Assembly: GCA_017515765.1 (NCBI GenBank)
Contig: JAFWFF010000274.1
Coordinates: 1-10,437 of the forward strand
From: Bacillota bacterium
GTDB lineage: Bacteria > Bacillota > Clostridia > Peptostreptococcales > Anaerovoracaceae
Length of the DNA stretch: 10,437 nucleotides
Direction: 5' to 3'
The notes under the pieces: model-generated
What the model saw: the letters and a program-made list of their open reading frames with translations, nothing else
Told to the model about the DNA's origin: nothing
Databases searched by the model: none
Shown: positions 1 through 6,577 of the stretch, one piece after another
Layout: each line of letters begins with the position of its first letter
Position numbering within the stretch: position 1 is the stretch's first letter
Translations under genes and position numbers: made by a program

Positions 1-1
1 T

Positions 2-661
2 GAGCCGGAGGACGGGAAGCGGCACATAAAATGCCACTTTAAGAAGTTCTGGAACGGAAAGCCGTTCTACGCGGACATCGTGCTGGAGCAGCCGCCGATG
101 GACTCGATGGTCATAGCGACGCCCTGGCCCGAGAAGCACGCCTTCTACTACAACCAGAAGATCAACTGCATGCGCGCGTCCGGCTACGTGAAATACGACG
201 GGGTCACCTACGAGTTCGACCCGAAGACGGATTTCGGGACTCTCGACTGGGGCAGGGGAGTCTGGACCTACGACAACACCTGGTTCTGGGGCTCCGGAAA
301 CTGCGACGTGGACGGGAACAGCTTCGGCTGGAACATCGGCTACGGCTTCGGCGATACGAGCGCCGCGTCCGAGAACATCCTCTTCTGGAACGGGACCGCC
401 CACAAGATAGACGACGTGATCTTCAACATCCCCTCGAGCGGCTATACCGACCCCTGGACGTTCACTTCCTCGGACGGCAGGTTCGAGATGGAATTCCGGC
501 CGGTGATCGACCGCGCAGCCTGCATGGACTTCAAGGTGATAGTATCCGACCAGCACCAGGTCTTCGGCCGGATGAGCGGCCGGGCAATCCTGGACGACGG
601 CTCTGAGGTAGTGATCAAAGACGTGATGTGCTTCGCCGAGAAGGTGCACAACAAATACTGA
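2..661 (+). CDS. DUF2804 family protein, C-terminal part (5' end outside window)
   Basis: The frame is open from base 2 to the TGA at 659-661, giving 219 residues. It has no start in the window, so the true N-terminus lies upstream; the in-frame GTG at 80 is internal to conserved sequence and is not a start. The protein resembles the DUF2804 family as I remember it: an FDP..DFGTLDWGRGVW segment, an aromatic TWFWGSGN segment, a glycine-rich WNIGYGFGD segment and then SENILFWNG. No signal peptide or membrane helix is visible in this part. The biochemical function of the family is unknown to me and I do not assign one. A 42-bp gap to the next gene on the same strand, with no terminator between them, suggests a shared transcript with the flavin-reductase-like gene. 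Confidence 0.85.
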   Translation, partial: EPEDGKRHIKCHFKKFWNGKPFYADIVLEQPPMDSMVIATPWPEKHAFYYNQKINCMRASGYVKYDGVTYEFDPKTDFGTLDWGRGVWTYDNTWFWGSGNCDVDGNSFGWNIGYGFGDTSAASENILFWNGTAHKIDDVIFNIPSSGYTDPWTFTSSDGRFEMEFRPVIDRAACMDFKVIVSDQHQVFGRMSGRAILDDGSEVVIKDVMCFAEKVHNKY

Positions 662-703
662 CGACCGGGCCCGGCGGGGCTTTTGATAAAGGAGGATAAT
701 GAA

Positions 704-1276
704 ATGAAAAAAGATCTTGGCGTGATACCTGCCGTGTATCCCATGCCCGTGCTGATGGTGGCGGCATACGACGCCGACGGGAAGGTAAACGTGATGAACG
801 TCGCCTGGGGGCAGATCTGCGACGAGGACAAGCTGATCCTCTTTATAGGGGAGGGCAAGAAGACCTGGCTGAACATAAAGGAGAGCCGTGCGTTCACGGT
901 CGCGCTGGCTGACAGGGATCACCTGGTGGAGGCCGACTTCTTCGGCATCGCGTCAGGTAACAAGATCTCCGACAAATTCGAGCGCACCGGCTTCCACGCA
1001 GTGAAGAGCGACAAGGTAAACGCACCTGTCATAGAGGAATTCCCCGTGGTCATGGAATGCGAGCTGCTCGACTTCCTCGACACGGAATACGTCTCCGGCG
1101 TCGTCGGAAAGATAGTGAACGTCAAAGCGGAGGAGTCGGTCCTCAATGAGAAGGGCAAGATCGATCCGCGCCTGACCGGCGCCCTGATGTACGACGAGTT
1201 CACCCAGAGCTATCACGTGACCGGCGATAGAGTCGGAAAGGCATTCGGCGACGGCATACCCCTTCTGAACAAATAA
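704..1276 (+). CDS. Flavin reductase-like (flavoredoxin-type) domain protein
   Basis: A 190-residue protein with the FMN-binding split-barrel fold of flavin reductase/flavoredoxin proteins. The seen features are an N-terminal P-x-YP-x-PV-x-MV segment, NVMNVAWGQICDED near residues 30-45, a KKTWLNIKESRAFTVAL stretch, and the GIASGNKISDKFERTG segment typical of anaerobe homologues. Family members bind FMN and either supply reduced flavin or transfer electrons; the partner here is unknown. I chose ATG 704 because GGAGG at 691-695 lies 8 nt upstream. The longer frame beginning with TTG at 683 would put the ribosome site inside the coding sequence. It is soluble, with no signal peptide. It follows the DUF2804 gene by 42 bp and is probably in the same operon. 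Family membership is secure; the physiological role is not. Confidence 0.9.
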   Translation: MKKDLGVIPAVYPMPVLMVAAYDADGKVNVMNVAWGQICDEDKLILFIGEGKKTWLNIKESRAFTVALADRDHLVEADFFGIASGNKISDKFERTGFHAVKSDKVNAPVIEEFPVVMECELLDFLDTEYVSGVVGKIVNVKAEESVLNEKGKIDPRLTGALMYDEFTQSYHVTGDRVGKAFGDGIPLLNK

Positions 1277-1288
1277 CACGCAGGCAGC

Positions 1289-1330
1289 AAAAAACCGAAG
1301 ACCCCTGAAATCGTTTCAGGGGGTCTTCGG
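1289..1330 (-). terminator. Strong hairpin terminator, best read on the minus strand
   Basis: The arms at 1295-1310 and 1314-1330 are almost perfectly complementary (16 bp with one extra G), around a 3-nt TCG loop. On the minus strand the hairpin is followed by six U (A run at 1289-1294), so it is a good intrinsic terminator in that direction. On the plus strand it sits 18 bp after the flavin-reductase-like stop codon, but only TGCGATGTTT follows, so it is weaker there. It probably separates the two convergent genes. Confidence 0.7.
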
Positions 1331-1503
1331 TGCGATGTTTAGTATTATTAAGAAAGAACGTTCAAAAGAAGTTTGCTTGCTCTAATATCCTTTGACAGTT
1401 ATCATTGTAAAGACCAATTGTGATGGTTTTGTAAAGAGTATTTATTGCCTTTGTGCAGAATAGGCATAATTTGCGATTTTTTTAACATTTTTCGCGTAAA
1501 CCC

Positions 1504-1533
1504 GAAAAAAACAGCGGCCCTAGAGGCCGCTGT
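1504..1533 (-). terminator. Intrinsic terminator overlapping the asparaginase stop codon
   Basis: A 9-bp GC-rich stem (1511-1519 with 1525-1533) closes a 5-nt loop and is followed on the minus strand by seven U (A run 1504-1510). The TAG stop of the asparaginase gene (1520-1522) is in the loop, so termination follows translation with no 3' untranslated spacer. Confidence 0.85.
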
Positions 1534-2503
1534 ACTTTTTGAAGATATCTTCGATCGCGCCGTGGTCCCGGGTCTTTGTCAGGGCAAATGAGAGGAGGAT
1601 CCGGGCCTTCAGAGGGTCGAGCGCGTAGCCCGGGACGGTGCCGACTCTCGTGTCGTAATCGTCCCTCGTTACCACACCGTCCATCGTGCGGCTCGCGCGG
1701 ATGACCGGGATCTTTCCGGCTGTTTCCTTTAGGACAGGCTCCCATGCCCTGCCTGCGAAGCCGCCTCCCGCTCCTGCCAGGACGAGACCGTCCGCGCCTT
1801 CCGCCGCAGCGGTAAGGATGCGGGGATCGGCGTCCACGTAGAACAGTACGGTCTCCACCTTCGGGAGTCCGGTGAGCCCGCCGGCCGAGAACCCGCTACG
1901 GGCAGTATGGGGAAGCTCGCTCCTCTGTAGGAAGAAGGGCACGTCATCCTGCATATACCCGATGCAGCCTGCGTCTCCTCCGGTAAAGGCGTCGACGCGG
2001 AACGCGTTGCTTTTGTGAAGGAACGCGGCGTCGAAGATCCGGTCGCCCATAACAGCCATCACTCCGCGCCCGGCGGCCGAGGGGTGCGCCGCAAGAGCGA
2101 CCGATTCGTAGAGGTTCATCGCTCCGTCAGCGCCAGCCGCCGTAGCCGGACGCATCGAGCCCGTGATGACTATCGGTTTTTCCGTGCTGACCGCAAGGTC
2201 CAGGAAGAAGGCGGTCTCCTCCATGGTATTGGTCCCGTGCGTGACGACAAAGCCCGAGACGCTGTCGTCCGACGCTAGTTCATCGATCCTGCGCGCAACG
2301 GCGAGCATGTCTTTGACCGTCATGTCCTCGCTCGAGATGTTTATTATCTGTTCGCCGCAGATGTCCGCGAGGTCTTTGATCCCCGGGACGCCCTCGATGA
2401 GCGCGGCGACGTCAAAGACGCCGTTGGTGTAATTGGTGGTCGAGCCTTCCCGGCCCGCCGACGAGATAGTCCCGCCGGTCCCGATAACATAGACTTTCTT
2501 CAT
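1520..2503 (-). CDS. L-asparaginase family amidohydrolase, type II-like but cytoplasmic, with Asp-to-Asn change in the active site
   Basis: A 327-residue protein collinear with mature E. coli AnsB from end to end. The first catalytic Thr is T12 in GTGGTIS, the loop Tyr is Y25 in TTNYT, the substrate-binding pair is S58/E59, the second catalytic Thr is T91 in THGTNTMEET, and the Lys is K164 in LHKSN. The C-terminal LDPLKARILLSFALT segment also matches. The family hydrolyses L-asparagine to aspartate and ammonia. E59 replaces the E. coli Gln59, as in the Erwinia enzyme. N92 stands where the catalytic Asp (E. coli D90) is normally found, so activity is not assured. I chose ATG 2503 because GGAGG lies 7 nt upstream; an upstream in-frame ATG at 2527 would add eight poorly conserved residues. 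No signal peptide is present, so it is cytosolic. It appears monocistronic. Confidence 0.92.
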   Translation of the reverse strand: MKKVYVIGTGGTISSAGREGSTTNYTNGVFDVAALIEGVPGIKDLADICGEQIINISSEDMTVKDMLAVARRIDELASDDSVSGFVVTHGTNTMEETAFFLDLAVSTEKPIVITGSMRPATAAGADGAMNLYESVALAAHPSAAGRGVMAVMGDRIFDAAFLHKSNAFRVDAFTGGDAGCIGYMQDDVPFFLQRSELPHTARSGFSAGGLTGLPKVETVLFYVDADPRILTAAAEGADGLVLAGAGGGFAGRAWEPVLKETAGKIPVIRASRTMDGVVTRDDYDTRVGTVPGYALDPLKARILLSFALTKTRDHGAIEDIFKKYSGL

Positions 2504-2529
2504 TCGGTGCCTCCATGTGTTCTCCAAAG

Positions 2530-2538
2530 ATTATATCA
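2530..2538 (-). promoter_or_regulatory. Extended -10 promoter for the asparaginase gene
   Basis: The minus strand reads TGATATAAT, a perfect -10 with the extended TG motif, and has no convincing -35 at 17 bp. Transcription would start near 2523, leaving a leader of about 20 nt that contains the GGAGG site. It lies back to back with the tRNA promoter. Confidence 0.6.
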
Positions 2539-2559
2539 CACAAAAAGATCAATCCGTGC

Positions 2560-2588
2560 TTGTCAAACGATTTTTGGTGTGTTATACT
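2560..2588 (+). promoter_or_regulatory. Sigma-70-type promoter of the tRNA-Val gene
   Basis: TTGTCA (2560-2565), a 17-bp spacer and TATACT (2583-2588) form a near-consensus promoter. The predicted start at about 2595 is 10 bp before the mature tRNA 5' end. Confidence 0.8.
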
Positions 2589-2604
2589 TATCTTCCGCAG
2601 GGAT

Positions 2605-2680
2605 GATCCATTAGCTCAGCTGGGAGAGCGTCTGGGTGACAACCAGAAGGTCATTGGTTCAAGTCCAATATGGGTCACCA
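2605..2680 (+). tRNA. tRNA-Val (anticodon GAC)
   Basis: All four arms fold: the acceptor GATCCAT pairs with ATGGGTC (one T-G wobble), the D stem is GCTC/GAGC, the anticodon stem is TCTGG/CCAGA with loop GTGACAA, and the T arm is ATTGG-TTCAAGT-CCAAT. The anticodon GAC (2638-2640) reads the valine codons GUC and GUU, and the discriminator base is A73, as expected for valine. The length is 76 nt with CCA encoded. G at position 32, where a pyrimidine is usual, is slightly unusual. It is a single isolated tRNA gene with its own promoter and terminator. Confidence 0.95.
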
Positions 2681-2684
2681 ATCA

Positions 2685-2726
2685 AAAACCCGTCAATTCC
2701 AACAGGATGACGGGTTTTCCTTTTTT
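2685..2726 (+). terminator. Terminator of the tRNA-Val gene
   Basis: An 11-bp inverted repeat (2685-2695 with 2708-2718, core ACCCGTCA/TGACGGGT) around a 12-nt loop is followed by CC and six T (2721-2726). It starts 5 bp after the encoded CCA. Confidence 0.85.
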
Positions 2727-2801
2727 GGTTTGTTAGGCAAAGACTTCGAATTGTTGCCCGCTAGTTGATTGCAACTCATAACCATTCTCGCAAATCTAAA
2801 T

Positions 2802-2846
2802 GAAAAAGCAGCCTGAGGAAGCAAGAGGGCTGCTTTTTCGTTTTTT
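2802..2846. terminator. Bidirectional terminator downstream of the activase gene
   Basis: A 12-bp perfect stem (2802-2813 with 2828-2839) has A-rich and T-rich ends around a 14-nt loop. On the minus strand it ends the glycyl radical enzyme/activase transcript about 50 bp after the activase stop. On the plus strand it is followed by G and six T (2841-2846) and would stop any read-through from the tRNA gene. Bases 2727-2801 between the two terminators hold nothing I recognise. Confidence 0.75.
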
Positions 2847-2886
2847 GGGATATGATAGTCCGATCACGAGGGGCGACCGGATATCA

Positions 2887-3825
2887 TCATGGGATATAGA
2901 AGCATTTTTTCCCGCTTCCGCGGAATACTTCGTTGGCCTGATCCGCGAGGTAGAACATCCTCTCCTTTGACGGGGTCTCGGTGCCGCTCAGGGCGTAGTC
3001 CCGCCCGAGCGCGCGGTATTTGCTCTCCCCAAGGTCATGGTAAGCAAGGAGTTCGTAGTCCCGGATGCCCGGGATGGTGAGAAGCAGTTCTGCGATCCCC
3101 CGGATGTTGCTGACGGAATCCGTATAGCCCGGGATCACGGGAGTCCGGACGATGATCGGGACGCCATGATCCGCGATCCGCCTGAGGTTTTCAAGGATCA
3201 GCCGGTTGTCAAAGCCTGTCGCGGCTCTGTGTATCTCCGGGTCGATGTGCTTGACGTCGAAGTACATGGCGTCCACATAGGGAAGCGCCTTTTCAAACCT
3301 GTCAAAGGCTGCGTATCCGCAGCTCTCAAGCATTACGTGGATACCGTTCTCATGGCATTTCTTCGCGATCCCGTAAAGGAAGTCGGGCTGGGCGAGAGGC
3401 TCTCCTCCGGAGAAGGTGACCCCGCCCCCGGATCTTGAAAAGAAGACCCTGTCCTTCTCTATCTCACGGTAGAGATCGTCAACGGAAATATCGTATCCCG
3501 TGACGTGCTTTGATCCTGCGTAGCAGATGTCTGTACAGTGAAAGCAGCCGCGGCAGAGATCCCGCCGGATCCTGGGATAGCCTCCCGCTTCGCCGCCTTC
3601 CGGCGAGCCGGACCCGCCGGACGTGCTTATGGCGCCTGCGGGGCATTCCTGAAGACAGGCCATGCAGCCTATGCAGCGGGTCTCGGCCTCCATTATTTCT
3701 TTGTTAAAGGACTGGGACTCGGGATTGGCGCACCAGGCGCAGTTCAGGGGGCATCCCTTGAAGAATACCGTGGTGCGCAGTCCGTATCCGTCCCTGTTGG
3801 AACATCTCTGAATGTTGAATATCAT
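2887..3825 (-). CDS. Glycyl radical enzyme activating enzyme (radical SAM, PflA/GRE-AE family)
   Basis: A 312-residue radical-SAM activase. The SAM-cluster motif C25-x3-C29-x2-C32 follows RTTVFFKG. A two-cluster ferredoxin insert follows, with C51-C54-C57-C61 and C91-C94-C97-C101, separated by a Gly/Ser/Glu-rich stretch at about 69-82. The SAM-binding GGGVTFSGGEPL is at 133-144. The ferredoxin insert is typical of activases for non-PFL glycyl radical enzymes. It would use reduced [4Fe-4S] and S-adenosylmethionine to abstract a hydrogen from the radical glycine of the partner encoded directly upstream. It starts 33 bp after that gene's stop, in one operon. No good Shine-Dalgarno precedes ATG 3825, and a small hairpin core (GCGCT/AGCGC) lies in the gap. 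I infer weak or coupled translation, which suits a catalyst needed in small amounts. Confidence 0.95.
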   Translation of the reverse strand: MIFNIQRCSNRDGYGLRTTVFFKGCPLNCAWCANPESQSFNKEIMEAETRCIGCMACLQECPAGAISTSGGSGSPEGGEAGGYPRIRRDLCRGCFHCTDICYAGSKHVTGYDISVDDLYREIEKDRVFFSRSGGGVTFSGGEPLAQPDFLYGIAKKCHENGIHVMLESCGYAAFDRFEKALPYVDAMYFDVKHIDPEIHRAATGFDNRLILENLRRIADHGVPIIVRTPVIPGYTDSVSNIRGIAELLLTIPGIRDYELLAYHDLGESKYRALGRDYALSGTETPSKERMFYLADQANEVFRGSGKKCFYIP

Positions 3826-3858
3826 CTCAGTGTATCATGCGCTTTGAAGCGCTGCGTT

Positions 3859-6228
3859 TTACAGTGTGCTCTGCAGTGTACGGCTGATGATGTCGTCCTG
3901 CACTTTGCGCTCCAGTTCGACGAAGTAGGCAGAGTATCCCGCCACGCGGACCAGGATGTTCTGGTAATCGCGCGGATTCTCCTGGGCGGCCCTGAGGGTC
4001 TCCGTATCCACTACGTTGACCTGGAGGTGTTCGCCGTACTGCTCAAAGTATCCTCTGACGATGGACTCCAAAATGTCCAGGCCCTTCTCGCCCTTGAGGA
4101 GCACCGGGTCAAAGCGCTGGTTGACCAGCTCGCCGGTATGGGTCATGAACAGGTCGGTATAGGCCACGGAAGCGAGCGCGGCGGTGGGGCCTTTGGTGTC
4201 TCTTCCGCTCATGGGAGAGGCGTTGTCTGCCTGAGGCGTGTAAGCCTTGCGACCGTCGGGCATTGCTCCTACCTGTTCGCCGAGGGTGACGTTGTAGGAC
4301 TGGGTGGAGGTAACCACGGTATACTGTCCGCCGTGGCCGTCGCTGAGACCGTTGTACTGGAGGTCGTCATTGAGCCAGTCGTAGAGGAGACGGGCGTAGT
4401 CGTCGACCAGGGGATCGTTGTTCCCGTATTTGGGCGCTCTGTTCAGCAGAAGCTGGCGCTTGCTCTCCTGGCCTGCGAAGTCGCTGTCGATGAGGTCCAT
4501 GAGTTCTGCCATGGTCATGTATTTCTCTTTGAAGACGCAGACGTCCATAGCTGCCAGGGAATCGGCAACGTTTGCCGGGCTGGTCACCGCGCAGACCGAG
4601 AAGGTGTGGAGAGCGGCTCCCTGCTGCAGGACCTTGCCCTTCTCGATGCAGCCCTGAGTGAAGCAGGACGCGGTGAGAGTGGGCAGCATGTGGGCGTGGC
4701 AGGAATGGACTCTGGAGAACACGTTCAGCCAGGCCTTGGCGAAATAGTTCAGCTGGGCGCGGAAGGCGTCGAGCACCTGATCCATTGACGTGAAGAGGCG
4801 CGCGTCTCCTGTATGGGGACCGATCTGCTTTCCGGACATTGGATCCTTTCCGTCGTGGAGGGTTATCTCCAGGATCTTGTACGGGTTGAAGAATCCCACG
4901 TTTGCGTTCTCGTCGGTGATGCCGGGGACCATGTTCTCAACGCAGCCGCAGACGCAGTATTCACGCGCTTCCTTGACGTTATATCCCATGGAAAGAAGGT
5001 TGGGCACGCAGACGTTGTCATTGAAGAAGGCCGGATGGCTGTTTCCGCTGCGGACGCACTCAAGGGCAAGCCTGAAGGTGTCGCGGTTGATATTGTTGTG
5101 ATAGCGGAAGGACATGGCGGGCTCTTTGGTGGGCATCTCCAGGATGGAACGGAGCACCAGGTCTGTCAGGGGGTTGCAGGCGTCTTTTCCGTTGGCGAGC
5201 TGGCCGCCCAGGAACATGTGCATCCAGAGGGGGCATCCCGCGTAGGACTCGGCCTCCATGGCCGGGCGGTATATTTTGATCTCGGCGACCTTGAGCTTCA
5301 GCTCGTTGACCAGGTCGGAGATGAATTCCTCCGTGACTCCCGCTGCGATGTCGGCCTTGTAGAACGGGTACATGTACTGATCAAAGCGGCCGAGGCAGTG
5401 GTTGTGGCCGTTGCCCTCAAGCATGAAGGCCAGATGTGTGAACCAAACCAGCTGAGTGGCCTGATGGAAGTTCCGTGGCGCGAACTCCGGCACGACCCGA
5501 CAGTTCTCAGCCATGGTGAGAAGCTGCAGCTTGCGCTCCGGATCGTCGCACTCGCTCGCCATCTTCTCCGCCAGGTCGGCATAGCGGTGAGCGTGGTCGA
5601 TGATCGCCTCGAGGGCTATGATAAAGGCTTCCCAGTTGTTCTTCTGTCCGACTTTCTCCACGTCAACTTCGTCGAGCGCGTCGAGTTCGGCCAGTTTTGC
5701 CTTGCACTCATCTATATAGTATCTGTAGCCGCGCTTTATCAGATTGTAATAGTCCGGCGCGTCGGAACCGGTGTCCTTCTCACGGCTCCCGATGGTGAAG
5801 ACTCCGAGCTGCTCCATCAGGGCGTACTTCTCGTCTATCTGGCTCTTGGTATAGTCGCCGAAGGTGTGGCCCTTCCACTCTGCCGCCAGTTTGCGGAGTT
5901 CATCTTTCTCGCCGGGCAGGAACTGATAGGGATCAAAAGGCCTGGTATCGCAGGTCTCTATCTCGTCGGAGAGCCAGGACAGAACGTCCACGAACACGGG
6001 ACATCCAACAAGGCGTGAAGCCTGGTGACCGCACAGTATGGAATCCGGGTCTATGAATATGTGGCGTCTCTCCAGGAAGTACTTGAAGAAATGTGCGCGT
6101 CTCAGAACGACGGGCTCGGTGGACAGGCTGTGATAGTACTCTGTCACAAGACGTGCGCGGTCAAGGCAGATCGTGGGCGTCGCACTGCGCTGACGGTCTC
6201 TGAGTCTTTTGATCCTTTCGGAAAGCAT
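3859..6228 (-). CDS. Glycyl radical enzyme of unknown substrate (dehydratase/decarboxylase-type PFL-like family)
   Basis: A 789-residue protein, the usual length for B12-independent glycerol dehydratase or 4-hydroxyproline dehydratase. The N-terminal PFL domain ends near residue 640. The thiyl-radical cysteine is C429 with E431 in CGCVEN. The radical glycine is G764 in RVAGYSAYF, 25 residues from the C-terminus. GCVE places it with dehydratases, lyases and decarboxylases rather than true pyruvate formate-lyase. By eye alignment to Clostridium butyricum glycerol dehydratase as I recall it, H164, S282, D447 and Y640 correspond to D156, N276, N443 and a Ser/Thr. H281 is kept as H275. It also lacks the GTSGCVETG signature I remember for HypD. 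There is no N-terminal extension of the kind that targets such enzymes to microcompartments. AAGGAGGA lies upstream of ATG 6228. A cobalamin riboswitch precedes it and its activase follows. The family is certain; the substrate is not. Confidence 0.95.
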   Translation of the reverse strand: MLSERIKRLRDRQRSATPTICLDRARLVTEYYHSLSTEPVVLRRAHFFKYFLERRHIFIDPDSILCGHQASRLVGCPVFVDVLSWLSDEIETCDTRPFDPYQFLPGEKDELRKLAAEWKGHTFGDYTKSQIDEKYALMEQLGVFTIGSREKDTGSDAPDYYNLIKRGYRYYIDECKAKLAELDALDEVDVEKVGQKNNWEAFIIALEAIIDHAHRYADLAEKMASECDDPERKLQLLTMAENCRVVPEFAPRNFHQATQLVWFTHLAFMLEGNGHNHCLGRFDQYMYPFYKADIAAGVTEEFISDLVNELKLKVAEIKIYRPAMEAESYAGCPLWMHMFLGGQLANGKDACNPLTDLVLRSILEMPTKEPAMSFRYHNNINRDTFRLALECVRSGNSHPAFFNDNVCVPNLLSMGYNVKEAREYCVCGCVENMVPGITDENANVGFFNPYKILEITLHDGKDPMSGKQIGPHTGDARLFTSMDQVLDAFRAQLNYFAKAWLNVFSRVHSCHAHMLPTLTASCFTQGCIEKGKVLQQGAALHTFSVCAVTSPANVADSLAAMDVCVFKEKYMTMAELMDLIDSDFAGQESKRQLLLNRAPKYGNNDPLVDDYARLLYDWLNDDLQYNGLSDGHGGQYTVVTSTQSYNVTLGEQVGAMPDGRKAYTPQADNASPMSGRDTKGPTAALASVAYTDLFMTHTGELVNQRFDPVLLKGEKGLDILESIVRGYFEQYGEHLQVNVVDTETLRAAQENPRDYQNILVRVAGYSAYFVELERKVQDDIISRTLQSTL

Positions 6229-6235
6229 GGGTTGT

Positions 6236-6243
6236 TCCTCCTT
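6236..6243 (-). promoter_or_regulatory. Ribosome binding site of the glycyl radical enzyme gene, complementary to an upstream leader segment
   Basis: The minus strand carries AAGGAGGA, with its GGAGG core 8 nt before ATG 6228. The 8-nt leader segment TCCTCCTT at 6301-6308 (minus) is its exact complement, so the site could be masked by a long-range helix that encloses the terminator hairpin. Confidence 0.6.
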
Positions 6244-6260
6244 TGCCTTTTGGCTTTAAC

Positions 6261-6289
6261 AAAAAATCCGTTCCACGGATGAAACGGAT
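6261..6289 (-). terminator. Intrinsic terminator in the riboswitch expression platform
   Basis: On the minus strand ATCCGTTTC pairs with GGAACGGAT (9 bp, one G-U) around a 6-nt loop, followed by six U (A run 6261-6266). It lies between the cobalamin aptamer and the glycyl radical enzyme start codon, about 33 nt before the ATG. It would end transcription prematurely when formed. Part of its 5' arm and loop (6273-6283) can pair instead with 6357-6366 of the aptamer region. Confidence 0.85.
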
Positions 6290-6344
6290 AAGCAGCATAT
6301 AAGGAGGACAAACACGGAAACCATGCACGTCAAAAGCTTATGCG

Positions 6345-6543
6345 CGGCCATAACCATTCACCGTGGTCATTTGGCAACGAGCAGAAAGCAGGTCTCCTAG
6401 CTGATGAGACTACACCCTCTCCGCCTTCCCAACAGATCGCTCCGTCAGTGACATAATGGAGATAGTGACTCAAACATAGTTGCGGGACAGCACAGGATTC
6501 TCACCTGTTTCCCTTTTCAGCCGGCGCGGGGGACCGCTGCCGG
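6345..6543 (-). ncRNA. Cobalamin (B12) riboswitch aptamer
   Basis: Read on the minus strand, the conserved cobalamin-riboswitch blocks appear in order. AAAAGGGAA is at about 6509-6518. The P5 hairpin contains GGTGAGAATCC (6495-6505). GTCCCGCAACT is at 6478-6488, GGGAAGGCGG at about 6421-6430, and the B12 box AGCTAGGAGACCTGCT at 6387-6402. A 3' hairpin (6347-6375), in the position of P13, follows. The ligand is a cobalamin; adenosylcobalamin is likely from the large aptamer but not proven. The aptamer lies 26 nt after the predicted transcription start and is followed by a terminator. Both point to an OFF switch for the glycyl radical enzyme operon. The exact outer stem boundaries are approximate. 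Confidence 0.95.
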
Positions 6544-6577
6544 ACACTTCCTACTTGTTATGTATATTTACAAATAA

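Noticed and set aside
442..1279. Several minus-strand frames opposite the DUF2804 and flavin-reductase-like genes
   Set aside because: They are mirror frames without homology or ribosome sites, and they overlap one another.
2727..2801. An integration (att) scar or second tRNA fragment downstream of the tRNA-Val gene
   Set aside because: No direct repeat of the tRNA 3' end, no integrase gene and no tRNA-like fold was found in this stretch.
3538..6018. Two long plus-strand open frames (3538-4788 and 4813-6018) opposite the activase and glycyl radical enzyme genes
   Set aside because: They are mirror frames of conserved genes with no domain, start signal or promoter of their own.
3859..6228. 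Naming the glycyl radical enzyme pyruvate formate-lyase, glycerol dehydratase, HypD or CutC
   Set aside because: True PFL has adjacent cysteines (CCVSPM) instead of GCVE. The pocket residues and the sequence around C429 do not match the dehydratases or CutC patterns I can recall.
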